From the NCBI RefSeq assembly GCF_000720175.1, contig NZ_JOIX01000032.1:14186-78185 (forward strand): DNA of 64,000 nucleotides, in the 5' to 3' direction. This document shows, in pieces, positions 1 to 8,866 of the stretch. The stretch comes from Streptomyces sp. NRRL S-337 (GTDB lineage Bacteria; Actinomycetota; Actinomycetes; Streptomycetales; Streptomycetaceae). Within the stretch, counting starts at the first letter, position 1. The number at the start of each line of letters is the position of its first letter. The position numbers and the translations under genes are program-made. The notes beneath the pieces are model-generated. The model worked only from the letters and a program-made list of their open reading frames with translations, searched no databases and was not told the DNA's origin.

Positions 1-311
1 CCGTAAGCCGTCCACTCCTCGGAGATGTCGCAGGCGATCAGCGTGCCGTCCGCGGGCAGCGCCTGGGCCATGGACAGCGCCGAGAAGCCGGTGAACGTGC
101 CGACCTCGACCACGTGCCGGGCCCCGATCAGGCGCACCAGGAACGCCAGCAGCGCCCCCTGCTCCTCGGCCGACTGCATCCCCGCCGCCTCGGGGAACTT
201 CTGGTGGGTGAGGTCCACGATGTCGCGCTGTGCGGCGTTCAGCGGCGGGTTGTGGGCGAGGACGTAGTCGTACATCTCCGCCGTGATCGGCGTGCTCTTG
301 GACTCGGCCAC
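1..311 (-). CDS. class I SAM-dependent O-methyltransferase, N-terminal part (cut by window edge)
   Basis: About 103 N-terminal residues, read from a GTG at 309-311 with a good GGAGGAG ribosome site just upstream; the rest lies left of the window. The visible part begins VAESKSTPITAEMYDYV and holds a block VEVGTFTGFSALSMAQALP, the glycine-containing SAM-binding motif I of caffeoyl-CoA-type O-methyltransferases (Methyltransf_3/COG4122), followed by LIACDISEEW, the acidic motif II. The helical N-terminus with NPPLNAAQRDIVDLT and EEQGALLAFLVRLIGA before motif I is also typical of this family. It would methylate a hydroxyl of a small molecule in the cytosol; the substrate cannot be told. It lies 72 bp upstream of the HAD stop on the same strand, with no clear functional tie to the Ter island. 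Confidence 0.85.
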   Translation of the reverse strand, partial: MAESKSTPITAEMYDYVLAHNPPLNAAQRDIVDLTHQKFPEAAGMQSAEEQGALLAFLVRLIGARHVVEVGTFTGFSALSMAQALPADGTLIACDISEEWTAY

Positions 312-383
312 TGGCTCTCCTCCGGATCAACGATCGGGTGTCGGCCGATCATCGGAAGGGCGGCCGACCGCGCCATGGCGAGA

Positions 384-1214
384 CTAGCCGAGGGCCGGGG
401 CCATCCCCCGGTTATCCACAGCCCCCAGGAAGGCCCGGACGATCTCCTCGCCCGCGGCGGCGCCCCGGGCGTCGAGCGCGGTGACGTGGTCGGCCCGCCA
501 GCCGGAGTCGGCCAGTTCGCCGTGGCCCGGCCGCCAGCCGCGGTCCGCGGCCAGCAGCAGGTCCGCGTCGAGCAGGGAGTCACCGGCCGCGAGCACCTGG
601 GACGCCCCGGTACGCCGGGCCACCTCCGCCACGGCCGCGCTCTTGGTCAGCGGCCGGGGCACCGCGTAGATCTTGCGGCCCTGCAGGGAGACGGTCCAAC
701 CGCGCTCCTCCGCCCAGCGGGCCAGCTCCTTCGCCCAGGTGTCGGGCAGCAGCGCCCGCTCCACGACGAGGTAGGCGAAGAGGTCCTCGGCGACCCGTTC
801 CTTGAGCAGCCAGGCGGGATCGGCGGTGCGGACCAGGTGTTCCCGGACCTCCGCCAGCGGCGCGCACTGCGCGGCGAGCCGCTCGGCGACGGTGCGCCGC
901 CAGTCCGGGTCGGACTCGCCCCGGACGAGCAGATGGCCGCCGTTGGCGCAGATCGCGAACTCCGGTGGCGGGCCGGGGAGGTGGATCCGGCCGTACTGCT
1001 CGCGGGTGCGGGTGGTGGTCGGCACGAAGGTGGTGCCGGCGGCGAGTTCGGCGAGCAGCCCGGCGGCCGTCTCCGTCATGTAGGAGAGCGGTGCGCCCTG
1101 GTAGACCTCGACGCACAGCAGCCGTGGGGCCTCGGCGTCGGGCATGGCGAGGCCGAGGGCCGGGGCCGAGTAGATCAGGGTGCGGTCGAGATCGCTGGCG
1201 ACGACCGTGCTCAT
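384..1214 (-). CDS. HAD-superfamily hydrolase of the Ter-associated biosynthetic operon
   Basis: A 276-residue HAD phosphatase. The catalytic DxD is at residues 8-10 (ASDLDRTLIY), a Lys motif follows near residue 190 (LTKSAAV), and the metal-binding GDSLLDADLL block follows near residue 211; the Cof-like cap lies between. The start ATG overlaps the stop of the upstream phosphoribosyltransferase gene as ATGA, so the two are translationally coupled. In Ter systems a HAD enzyme of this kind is found with PRTase and C-C bond lyase genes and is predicted, from established comparative work on Ter systems, to dephosphorylate an intermediate of a nucleoside-like metabolite. The natural substrate is unknown. 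It is the last gene of the minus-strand operon running from 4895. Confidence 0.85.
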   Translation of the reverse strand: MSTVVASDLDRTLIYSAPALGLAMPDAEAPRLLCVEVYQGAPLSYMTETAAGLLAELAAGTTFVPTTTRTREQYGRIHLPGPPPEFAICANGGHLLVRGESDPDWRRTVAERLAAQCAPLAEVREHLVRTADPAWLLKERVAEDLFAYLVVERALLPDTWAKELARWAEERGWTVSLQGRKIYAVPRPLTKSAAVAEVARRTGASQVLAAGDSLLDADLLLAADRGWRPGHGELADSGWRADHVTALDARGAAAGEEIVRAFLGAVDNRGMAPALG

Positions 1215-3694
1215 GAGGAGACCACCGCCTTGCCGTCGACTCCGGTGGCGCCGCGGGTGAAGCGCGGGTGGATCAAACCCACGCAGCTGTAGGGGAGTTC
1301 GTCGACCTCTTCGACGGGCACGCCCCGTTGTTCCGCCAGGAGCCGGACGTGGTCGAGATCGGTCCCGGCACCGCGGCGGGCCAGGATCTTCCAGGGGACC
1401 CGGCGCAGCAGTACCCGGGTGGTCTCACCGACGCCGGGCTTGACGAGGTTGACGTCGTGGATGCCGTACTCCTCGCTGATCCGCTCGACGGCCGCCCAGC
1501 CCTCCCAGGTGGGGGCCCGGTCGGCGCCGGCCAGCTCCTTCACCTCGGCGGTGACGTCCTCGGCGACCTCGTCGAAGCAGACGCTGACGGTGTCCAGGAA
1601 CGCCCGCGAGACATCGGCGCCGGCCAGTTCGCGGTAGAACTTGGCGCCGTGGAAGTCGTCCGGGCCGACCAGGTCGTCGCGCAGGACCGTGCGCGATATG
1701 AGGCCGGAGACGGTGGAGTTGAGGCAGGCGGACGGGATGAGGAAGTCGTCGCGGGTGCCGTAGGTCTCGACGCAGCCGCCGGGGTCGGCGAGCACGGCGA
1801 TCCGCGGGTCGAAGCCGGGGAAGTCCGCCAGCGCCTGGGCGAGTTCGCGGGTGATGGCGCCCTTGCCCGTCCAGCCGTCGACGAAGACGACGTCCGTGGG
1901 GTCGTGGTGGGCGGCCAGCCAGCGCAGTGCGGTGGTGTCGATGCCCCGGCCGCGGACGATCGAGACGGCGTAGTGCGGCAGGTCGAGGCCGTGTGCGTGC
2001 CGGGCCCAGCGGCGCATCAGCACGCCGACCGGGGTGCCGGCCCGGGCCAGGGACACCAATACGGGGCGCGGGCTGCGCTCGGCGAGCACGGTCTCGGTGA
2101 CGGTACCGACGGCGCGCGCGATCCGGCGCGCGGAGCTCTGCAGTGCGCTGTGGAACAGCGCCTGGTAGCGCTCGCTCGGCTGGTATTCGACCGGCAGCGA
2201 CTCGGCGTAGTGGGCGCCGCCGCGCTGGATCGCCTCCTCGCGTTCCTCGGTGGGCGCTTCCAGGGTGACGTCGGACAGGTCCTGCAGCAGCCAGCCGACC
2301 TCGTCGGCGTCGTAGGAGGAGAAGGCGGGGCCGCGCAGCGGCTCGGGGAGGGGCATGGGGGCGGCCTGGGGTTGCGGGGCGTACGAGGGGAGGACGGCGA
2401 GCAGCAGCCGGTCGGTGTGGCCGGCGAGCCGGTCCAGCAGCCCGCCGGGTGCGTGCAGTTCGGGGCGGTCGCCGTGCGAGTCCACCACGGCGACGACGGC
2501 GTCGAAGCGGCGGGCCGGGTCGCTGCCGGGCGCGACGTTGTAGGCGTACCGCTCCCCCGGTCCGTCGGCCGGCCGGTCGTGGGCGGGGAAGGACAGCCGG
2601 GTGCGTATCGCGTAGCCAGGGTCGTCCACGGCGAGGACGGGCGAGCGGGTGGTGGTCGAGAAGCGGACCTCCGCGGCCGCGCCGAGGTGGGAGTCGAGCG
2701 CCCCGGCCAGCCGCAGCGGCGCGTACATCAGCTCCTCGTTGCCGAGGACGAGGATGCGGCGGGCGCCGTCCAGATGCGGGGCGAGGCGGGCCGCCAGGCC
2801 GGGGAGTGCGGCTTCCAGGCGGGCGCGGTGCGCCGGGGTGAAGCCGTGCCGCCCGCCGTCCGGCAGCCCGGCGGGCCAGCCGAGATCGACGCGTACGACC
2901 TCCGCGCGGCCGCCGTCTCCGGATCCGGGCGGGCTTTCCGGAGCCGCTGGTTCCAGCGGCGTGCGGGCCTCGTACTCCGCGACGAGCGCCTGCCCGCGGT
3001 CCAGGACGTCCTCGGGAAGGCGTACGCCCCCCGCGGCGAGCGTCACGAGGTCGACCCGGGCGCCCAGTTCCGCCGCGAACTCCTCCAGCCGGCCGCGGTC
3101 GGCGTCGGAGCGCATGTCGACCAGGGCGACGACGACGTAGTGGTCGCGCGGGAAGCGGGCGTGCAGCGCGCTGATGGTGTTCAGGACCGTCCGGCCGGTG
3201 GAGAACTCGTCGTCGACGAGCACCAGCGGCCCGTCCCCCGCGAGGAGTTGCCGGTCCTCGGGGAGCAGCAGGTGCGAGGTGGCGTGGCTGTGCTCCTCCT
3301 CGAACCCCGCCTGGTGGGCCACCCCTTCGACCGGCCGGCGGGTGGAGTGCAGGTACGGCGCGAGCCCCAGGCCGTCGGCGACCGAGTGCCCGAGGCCGGT
3401 GGCGGTCTCGGCGTAGCCCAGGACGACGGCGCGGGCGGCCGCCTCGTCCCCCAGCAGCGTGCGCACCCGGCGCCCCAGGCCCACGCCGGCGCCGTGCACC
3501 ACGTCCGGCCGCTGCGGCACGTGCTTGCCCAGCACGTTCGACACGAGCAGATGGGCCCGCTTGGGGTTGCGCCGCAGCGCCAGTCCCAGCAGGCCGGTCA
3601 GCTCGTCCCCGCCGCTCAGCGAGACGCCGAGCCGGCCGGCGACCCATTCTCCCGTCCAGACCACGCGTTCCGTCTCCTCCGTCGTACCGTTCAT
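1211..3694 (-). CDS. fusion protein: PRTase_2 - TRSP - StiP/PRTase_1 - PELOTA RNA-binding domain (Ter-linked)
   Basis: An 827-residue multidomain cytosolic protein. The N-terminal part (about 30-240) is a phosphoribosyltransferase with the PRPP-loop-like DDEFSTGRT at 161-169. A middle segment (about 300-440) contains TTTRSPVLAVDD, matching the TRSP domain that follows PRTase_2. Residues about 485-740 form a second PRTase-like unit (StiP/PRTase_1) with SLARAGTPVG and a PRPP-loop-like FVDGWTGKGA. The last 80 residues (RVLLRRVPWKILARRGAGTD onward) resemble a PELOTA RNA-binding domain. These domains are known as parts of Ter-linked operons predicted to make a nucleoside-like compound; often they occur as separate proteins, here all four are in one chain. 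Start ATG at 3692-3694, 28 bp after the C-C lyase stop; the stop overlaps the HAD start. Confidence 0.85.
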   Translation of the reverse strand: MNGTTEETERVVWTGEWVAGRLGVSLSGGDELTGLLGLALRRNPKRAHLLVSNVLGKHVPQRPDVVHGAGVGLGRRVRTLLGDEAAARAVVLGYAETATGLGHSVADGLGLAPYLHSTRRPVEGVAHQAGFEEEHSHATSHLLLPEDRQLLAGDGPLVLVDDEFSTGRTVLNTISALHARFPRDHYVVVALVDMRSDADRGRLEEFAAELGARVDLVTLAAGGVRLPEDVLDRGQALVAEYEARTPLEPAAPESPPGSGDGGRAEVVRVDLGWPAGLPDGGRHGFTPAHRARLEAALPGLAARLAPHLDGARRILVLGNEELMYAPLRLAGALDSHLGAAAEVRFSTTTRSPVLAVDDPGYAIRTRLSFPAHDRPADGPGERYAYNVAPGSDPARRFDAVVAVVDSHGDRPELHAPGGLLDRLAGHTDRLLLAVLPSYAPQPQAAPMPLPEPLRGPAFSSYDADEVGWLLQDLSDVTLEAPTEEREEAIQRGGAHYAESLPVEYQPSERYQALFHSALQSSARRIARAVGTVTETVLAERSPRPVLVSLARAGTPVGVLMRRWARHAHGLDLPHYAVSIVRGRGIDTTALRWLAAHHDPTDVVFVDGWTGKGAITRELAQALADFPGFDPRIAVLADPGGCVETYGTRDDFLIPSACLNSTVSGLISRTVLRDDLVGPDDFHGAKFYRELAGADVSRAFLDTVSVCFDEVAEDVTAEVKELAGADRAPTWEGWAAVERISEEYGIHDVNLVKPGVGETTRVLLRRVPWKILARRGAGTDLDHVRLLAEQRGVPVEEVDELPYSCVGLIHPRFTRGATGVDGKAVVSS

Positions 3695-3722
3695 GTCGTG
3701 CGCCGTTTGTCCCAGGTGGTGC

Positions 3723-4895
3723 TCAGGTCTGCGGCAGGCTCGCCGTCAGCATTTCCACGAATCCGATGCCCTCCCGCGCGACGCCGAACGCCTCGGCGCG
3801 CAGCAGGGTGCGCTCGGCCCAGGCGCGGTGCGGCTTCACCTCGTTCATCTTGTTCGTGTACGCCGAGCGCAGGACCCCGCCGTCGCAGCGTTCCGGCCGC
3901 AGGATGTCGACCGCGTCGCTGAACTCCTCGTGGCTGACGACCGAGAGGGCGTGCACCGGCGCGACGTGCGAGGGGTGGATGCAGGTCTTGCCCTGCAGAC
4001 CGTTGGCGCGGTCCAGCTCGATCTCGCGCAGCAGGCCGTCCATGTCGTGCTCGATCAGCGCGGTGCGCAGCTCCTCGGCGCGTCCGAGGAACGGCGAGCG
4101 GCGCAGCTGGGGCTTGAACATCCGCTCGTGCAGCCGGAAGTACTCCCAGACCGGACCGGTGACGGTGAAGCCGGTGCCGTCCGCCCGGCCCAGCACGTTG
4201 ACCACGTCGGCGATGACGGAGGCCACGATCTGGACGTCGTACGCGGTCATGTCGGGCGCCCTGCGCAGCCCGTAGGCGGAACAGAAGTCCGTGACGCCCA
4301 GCCGGAGGGCGAGGACGCGGTCCCGGTATTTGTCGACGGTGCGGGCGATGCCCTGGAGCGTCTCGGGGCGGCTCTCCAGGTGGAGCAGTTCCGGGGACTC
4401 CAGTACCGGCATCGCGAACAGCCGCCGGTCGCCTGCGGACTCGGCCGCGGTCAGCGCTTCGAGGAACGGCACACCACGTTCTTCGGTGAACTTCGGAAGT
4501 ACAAATCCAGACAGCCGGCGCACGGCCGGTCCGATACGGCGGATCAGATCCGGTATCTGCCCGGGCGCTCGTACCCGGATGAACAGCAGCGGGAGGTCCG
4601 TGCCCGCCTCGGCCGCCTCGTCGAGCAGTCCGAGCTGCCGTACGAGGTTCTCCTCACCGGCCGCGACGTCCGCGTCGCCTATGGAATCCTCCAGACACAG
4701 CACCATGGACAGCACGCCGCGCCCGGCCTGTTTGAGGACGTCGGCGGCGAGTCGCGGCCGGGTGGCGGGGCTGTAGAGGGTGGCACCGAGGGCGACCGCG
4801 AGCGTGCGGGCCGGGGAATCGGCGGTGAACTCCACCGGCTCTTGGTGGAACAGTGTCTTCCGGATGGCGGGCGGAAGATGCCCAAAATGCCGCAT
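3723..4895 (-). CDS. HpcH/HpaI aldolase / citrate-lyase-like C-C bond lyase (Ter-linked)
   Basis: A 390-residue TIM-barrel protein related to CitE and HpcH/HpaI. Recognisable blocks are the N-terminal TLYSPATRPRLAADV, the acidic metal or substrate block MVLCLEDSIGDADV, FIRVRAP, FVLPKFTEERG, LRLGVTDFCSAYGLRR and GLQGKTCIHPSHV. It is longer than CitE (about 290-300 aa) and fits the C-C_Bond_Lyase family described from Ter operons. It would cleave or form a C-C bond, probably with a CoA or keto-acid substrate, in the cytosol. It is the first gene of the minus-strand operon (then PRTase fusion, then HAD) and has a GGGGAG ribosome site before the ATG. The next gene to the right is divergent. Confidence 0.85.
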   Translation of the reverse strand: MRHFGHLPPAIRKTLFHQEPVEFTADSPARTLAVALGATLYSPATRPRLAADVLKQAGRGVLSMVLCLEDSIGDADVAAGEENLVRQLGLLDEAAEAGTDLPLLFIRVRAPGQIPDLIRRIGPAVRRLSGFVLPKFTEERGVPFLEALTAAESAGDRRLFAMPVLESPELLHLESRPETLQGIARTVDKYRDRVLALRLGVTDFCSAYGLRRAPDMTAYDVQIVASVIADVVNVLGRADGTGFTVTGPVWEYFRLHERMFKPQLRRSPFLGRAEELRTALIEHDMDGLLREIELDRANGLQGKTCIHPSHVAPVHALSVVSHEEFSDAVDILRPERCDGGVLRSAYTNKMNEVKPHRAWAERTLLRAEAFGVAREGIGFVEMLTASLPQT

Positions 4896-5113
4896 ATAAC
4901 TCCCCGATTACCTGCGGGACCCGGGCACCCCCGCTGCGTCTCGCTGTCTGGATCCAGCCGGTAATCGTACGTCCGGCGGGGTGGGGTTGGTTCCCACGCG
5001 CGTGAAAATCACGTAACCCTCATGAGGCGCCCGGGTGTCGGGCCGGACGCCCGACGCACCGGCTCGCGTGCCCCGCGTTGTCCCTGCCACCTCCGGGAAG
5101 GCAGGATTGCGGC
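4896..5113. promoter_or_regulatory. divergent promoter region of the Ter island with inverted repeat CGTGA-AAA-TCACG
   Basis: This 218-bp region separates the minus-strand metabolic operon from the plus-strand TerD-like gene, so it should hold both promoters. The clearest element is a perfect inverted repeat CGTGA-N3-TCACG at 5001-5013, a plausible operator. No convincing -35/-10 pair was fixed. Confidence 0.45.
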
Positions 5114-6226
5114 ATGACGCACGCGATGTTGAAAGGGTCGAACGTACCCCTCGACGCCACGGCCGTCCGGGCCGTCCTGCGCTGGACGCCCGGCGCCGAC
5201 GTCCCCGACGTCGATGCCTCGGCGCTGCTGGTGGGGCCCGAGGGGCGTGTGCGTTCCGACGAGGACTTCGTCTTCTACAACCAGCCGCGGCATCCCAGCG
5301 GTCTGGTGCGGCATCTGCCCAAGGCCCGGCTCGACGAAAGTCTGGCCGAAACCATCGAGGCGGACCTGGCCGGCCTGGATCCGTCGATCGAACGGGTCGT
5401 ACTGGCCGCATCGTCCGACGGCGGTGCCTTCGCGGGCGTAGCCGACCTGCGGGTTCTGCTGTACGACGCGGCGGCGGGCGACGGTGAGCCGATCGCGGTC
5501 TTCGACGTGGAGCCCGAGACCGGCGACGAGACCGCGCTGATCTGCGGGGAGTTGTACCGCCGTGCCGAGTCCTGGAAGTTCCGCGCCCTGGGGCAGGGGT
5601 ACGAGAGCGGCCTGACGGGCCTGGCGAACGAATTCGGCATCTCGGTGGAGGAGAACGACGAAGCGGTCGGCGGCGCCGCGTCGGATGCCGGGGCAACGGC
5701 CCCCGCGGCAGCCCCGGAAGCAGCGGCGTCCGCCTCGGCCGCCACGACGGCGGTCACCCCGGCCCCGCAGAGCGGGCCGACCGGTACCGGCGCCGTCACC
5801 CCGCCGCCGAGCACCTGGCCCGAAGGGGCGTCCGGCCCGGGAGCCACGGGCGACCCGGAGAGCTACCCGCTGGCGGACCCGGAGGCCGTCACCCAGCACG
5901 TGGCGGACGCGATGCCCGAGCCGTTCTCGGCCGCCCCGCTCCCCCCGGCCGGCGCCCCGCCCCAGGCGCCCGCGGCCGCCCCGACGACCGGCGGCGGCTA
6001 CGGCTACCCGGCGCACGTCCCGCCGCCGCCCACCCAGCCCCCGGCCCAGCCCGGCTACGGCTACCCGGGCCCGCCGCAGTACGCACCGCAGCAGCCGCCC
6101 GCGTACGGCTATCCGCAGCAACCGCCGGCCCCGGCCCCGGCGTACGGCTACCCGACCCAGCAGTACCCCGCGCCGGACCCGTCCTTCGTGCTGCCGCCGC
6201 AGGGCCCCCAGTTCCAGCGCCGCTAG
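5114..6226 (+). CDS. TerD-family protein with long Pro/Gly/Tyr-rich C-terminal tail
   Basis: A 370-residue protein read from ATG 5114 (GGGAAGG lies upstream); an in-frame TTG at 5078 is less likely. Residues 1-180 are a TerD domain: MLKGSNVPL, the metal-binding motif DVDASALL, DEDFVFYNQP, and the family-typical ending GELYRRAESWKFRALGQGYESGL. TerD domains bind calcium and occur in tellurite and general stress systems. From about residue 185 the chain becomes Ala/Pro-rich, and the last 90 residues repeat YGYP-type units separated by PPP/QQP runs, resembling a disordered, self-associating tail. It is transcribed away from the C-C lyase operon and converges on the minus-strand TerD-like gene at 6258. 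Role in stress sensing or membrane-associated assembly is inferred. Confidence 0.85.
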   Translation: MTHAMLKGSNVPLDATAVRAVLRWTPGADVPDVDASALLVGPEGRVRSDEDFVFYNQPRHPSGLVRHLPKARLDESLAETIEADLAGLDPSIERVVLAASSDGGAFAGVADLRVLLYDAAAGDGEPIAVFDVEPETGDETALICGELYRRAESWKFRALGQGYESGLTGLANEFGISVEENDEAVGGAASDAGATAPAAAPEAAASASAATTAVTPAPQSGPTGTGAVTPPPSTWPEGASGPGATGDPESYPLADPEAVTQHVADAMPEPFSAAPLPPAGAPPQAPAAAPTTGGGYGYPAHVPPPPTQPPAQPGYGYPGPPQYAPQQPPAYGYPQQPPAPAPAYGYPTQQYPAPDPSFVLPPQGPQFQRR

Positions 6227-6257
6227 CCGACGTCCGGCCGACCGGGCGGGGTGCGGG

Positions 6258-7010
6258 TCAGACCTTGGACTTGTACCCGCGCCCCCACTGGAGCCCCCAG
6301 CCGTACAGCCGGTCGAGCTCCGCCTGGAAGCCGTAGACGTACTTGACCTCGCGGCGCACCGTGAGCTCACCCTTGGTGTTCTCCAACGTGAAGATCGCGC
6401 AGGACCGGGCCTGTGGCGCGCGCTCGTCCAGCTTGACCTCCACCCGCGGTCCGCTGCTGGGGTAGAGCGTCACGACCGCATGCGTGCGGTCGAACGCCGG
6501 GGTGCCGTCGTAGATGTAGACGAAGATCAGTAGCCGCTTGATCTCGTCGCGGTGGTCCAGGTTGATGTACAGCGTCTCGCCGGAGCCCGAACCGAACCGG
6601 TCGTCCCCGCTGAGCTGGACGAACGGCGGACCGTTGAGGTCCCCGAGGAAGTTCCCCAGCGGCTGCACCACGCCCTTGGTGCCGTCCTTCAGCTCGTACA
6701 GGCAGGCCAGGTCCAGGTCGACGTTGACCACGGCCGGACCCTGCGCCTGGACGATCTCGGGCTTGAACAGCTTGCCCGGATGCCGCAGCAGCCCGCCCCT
6801 TCCCTGCCCGCCCCGCTCGTGGAAGTCGGACGTCCGCATCTGCCAGTGCAGATTGACCCGCAGATGACCGGCCGCCGCGCCCTGCTTGGTCAGCGAGATG
6901 ACCGGACTGCGTTTCGTCAGCTCGACGACGTACGACGCCCCGCCGCTGTCGAAGTCGTATTTCTGGGCGCCACCGCGCCACAGGTTCCCCAGGAACGACA
7001 CCTTGCCCAC
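6258..7010 (-). CDS. diverged TerD-like tellurium/stress-resistance protein
   Basis: About 250 residues if started at GTG 7010 (VGKVSFLGNLW); an in-frame TTG at 7028 adds six residues and neither has a strong ribosome site. The pattern VVNVDLDLACLYELKDG, GDDRFGSGSGETLYINLDHRDEIKRLLIFVYIYDGTPAFDRT resembles the TerD/TerA fold, with acidic residues at the calcium-binding place, but it lacks the standard DLDASA and the usual GQGY ending, so it is a distant member. It is the last gene of the minus-strand group of TerD, TerD, DUF475 and this gene, 88 bp behind the DUF475 stop. Precise biochemical role is unknown; co-location supports a part in the same stress response. Confidence 0.75.
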   Translation of the reverse strand: MGKVSFLGNLWRGGAQKYDFDSGGASYVVELTKRSPVISLTKQGAAAGHLRVNLHWQMRTSDFHERGGQGRGGLLRHPGKLFKPEIVQAQGPAVVNVDLDLACLYELKDGTKGVVQPLGNFLGDLNGPPFVQLSGDDRFGSGSGETLYINLDHRDEIKRLLIFVYIYDGTPAFDRTHAVVTLYPSSGPRVEVKLDERAPQARSCAIFTLENTKGELTVRREVKYVYGFQAELDRLYGWGLQWGRGYKSKV

Positions 7011-7098
7011 CCCATTGCTCGGCCCCAATTACCGCGGGGCGGCCCGGGGTCCGTACCCCAGGCCGCCCCGCAGAGAGCGTTCCTCATTCAGCGACGCG

Positions 7099-8238
7099 TC
7101 ACACTCCGGACGCGACTTCCGGTTTTGCCCCGGAGCTGTCGCCCGGCTTGCCCTCGCGCCGGTTGCGGACCACCGAGGAGGCGAACGAGAGGGCGATCAG
7201 CATGACGCCGATCAGACCGGTGACGACCTCGGGGATCTCGAACTTGATCGAGATGAGCAGGATGACGGCGAGCGCGCCGATGGCGTAGTGCGCGCCGTGC
7301 TCCAGGTAGACGTAGTCGTCCAGGGTGCCCTTGCGGACCAGGAAGACGGTCAGCGACCGGATGTACATCGCCCCGATGCCCAGGCCCAGCGCCATCATGA
7401 AGATGTCGTTGGTGATGGCGAACGCGCCGATGACGCCGTCGAAGGAGAAGGACGCGTCGATGACCTCCAGGTAGAGGAACATGAAGAACGCGGCCTTACC
7501 CGCCAGGCCGAGCGCCGAGCCGGCGCCCTTCGTCGCGGGCGGCGCGGCGACCGCGGTGGCCTCCTCGTCGTCCTCGTCCTCGTCCTCCTCCAGCTTGCCC
7601 TCGAAGTACCCCGAGATGCCGCCGACGACGAGGTACGTGATCAGGCCCGCGACGCCGGACAGCAGGACCGTGGCGGTCTTGTCACCGCCGCCGTGCGCGA
7701 CGTTCGTCGCCACCGTCATCGCGCTCACCAGCAGGGCGACCAGCGCGATGATGACGGAGAGCATGTCGAGCTTGCCCATCTTGGCCATCGGCTTCTCGAT
7801 CCAGGACAGCCACTTGTAGTCGCGCTCCTCGAAGATGAAGTCGAGGAAGATCATCAGCAGGAACATCCCGCCGAAGGCCGCGATGGCCGGGTGGGCGCTG
7901 GTGACCAGCTCCTGGTAGTGCGCCTTGTCGTTGAGGGCGAGCTTGACCGCCTCGATCGGCCCCAGTTTCGCGGTGATCGCGACGATGACGACCGGGAAGA
8001 CCAGCCGCATGCCGAACACCGCGATGAGAATGCCGACGGTGAGGAAGATCTTCTGCCAGAAGGCATTCATCTTGCGCAGGATGCCTGCGTTGATGACGGC
8101 GTTGTCGAACGAGAGCGAGATCTCCAGAACGGACAGGATCCCGACGATCGCGAGCCCCTGCCACCCCCAGAGCACGCCGGCCAAGGCGAGACCGACCACC
8201 GTGATGGCGAACGACCAGCCAAAGGTTTTCAGGAGCAC
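7099..8238 (-). CDS. TerC-superfamily DUF475 integral membrane protein
   Basis: A 379-residue polytopic membrane protein with roughly nine hydrophobic segments. Two half-repeats carry the signature acidic motifs inside membrane segments: EISLSFDNAVI near residue 45 and DASFSFDGVIGAF near residue 265, as in TerC-type ion transporters. The halves are joined by a cytosolic linker with a dense acidic run (EEDEDEDDEEATAV, about residues 217-230). DUF475 proteins belong to the TerC superfamily, thought to move or sense metal ions and to partner with TerD proteins. It sits 52 bp behind terD (8291-8866) on the same strand, consistent with an operon. Transported ion not determined. Confidence 0.9.
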   Translation of the reverse strand: MLLKTFGWSFAITVVGLALAGVLWGWQGLAIVGILSVLEISLSFDNAVINAGILRKMNAFWQKIFLTVGILIAVFGMRLVFPVVIVAITAKLGPIEAVKLALNDKAHYQELVTSAHPAIAAFGGMFLLMIFLDFIFEERDYKWLSWIEKPMAKMGKLDMLSVIIALVALLVSAMTVATNVAHGGGDKTATVLLSGVAGLITYLVVGGISGYFEGKLEEDEDEDDEEATAVAAPPATKGAGSALGLAGKAAFFMFLYLEVIDASFSFDGVIGAFAITNDIFMMALGLGIGAMYIRSLTVFLVRKGTLDDYVYLEHGAHYAIGALAVILLISIKFEIPEVVTGLIGVMLIALSFASSVVRNRREGKPGDSSGAKPEVASGV

Positions 8239-8290
8239 TGCCTACCCAATCCCTCGCTGTGTGGGTCCCCCGCGCGCAGCGCGCGGCGCT

Positions 8291-8866
8291 TTACGAAACG
8301 TTGACCCCGAAGTCTAGAGCGATGCCCCTCAGGCCTGACGCGTACCCCTGTCCTACCGCCCGGAACTTCCATTCGCCGTTGTAGCGGTACACCTCACCGA
8401 AGATCATTGCGGTTTCGCTCGACGCGTCCTCGCTCAGGTCATAACGGGCGAGTTCACTGCCGTCGGACTGATTGACGATCCGGATGAAGGCATTGCTGAC
8501 CTGGCCGAAACTCTGGCCACGCAGATCCGCCTCATGGATCGAGACCGGAAAGACGATCTTGTCGACCTGCTCGGGCACCTGTGAGAGGTCCACCAGGATC
8601 GATTCGTCGTCGCCCTCGCCCTCACCGGTGAGGTTGTCACCGGTGTGCTCGACGGAGCCCTCGGGGCTCGTGAGGTTGTTGTAGAAGACGAAGTACTCGT
8701 CGCCCAGCACCCGGCCCGCCTGGCACAGCAGCGCGCTGGCGTCGAGGTCGAAGGGCGCGCCGGTCGTGGACCGTGCGTCCCAGCCGAGGCCGACCATGAT
8801 CTGGGTGAGATTCGGCGCGGCCTTGGACAGGGAGACGTTGCCCCCCTTGGCGAGCGTGACACTCAT
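8291..8866 (-). CDS. terD: TerD family calcium-binding stress protein (copy 1)
   Basis: A 191-residue single-domain TerD protein starting [20 protein letters not shown]. It shows the calcium-binding [22 protein letters not shown], the glycine/acid-rich loop [15 protein letters not shown], and the ending [14 protein letters not shown]. Length matches classical TerD (about 190 aa). TerD proteins are cytosolic or membrane-peripheral, bind Ca2+, and confer tellurite and oxidative stress tolerance with TerC. Its neighbour at 9045-9620 is a close paralogue of identical length, a tandem duplication. The ATG is preceded by GGGAGGAAGCG. It lies 52 bp upstream of the DUF475 gene. Confidence 0.95.
   Translation of the reverse strand: MSVTLAKGGNVSLSKAAPNLTQIMVGLGWDARSTTGAPFDLDASALLCQAGRVLGDEYFVFYNNLTSPEGSVEHTGDNLTGEGEGDDESILVDLSQVPEQVDKIVFPVSIHEADLRGQSFGQVSNAFIRIVNQSDGSELARYDLSEDASSETAMIFGEVYRYNGEWKFRAVGQGYASGLRGIALDFGVNVS

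Noticed and set aside
1268..3922. Long plus-strand frame (884 aa) antisense to the PRTase fusion
   Set aside because: Val/Gly/Asp/Arg-rich composition with no motif; the opposite strand encodes a protein with clear PRTase, TRSP and PELOTA blocks. It is a GC shadow.
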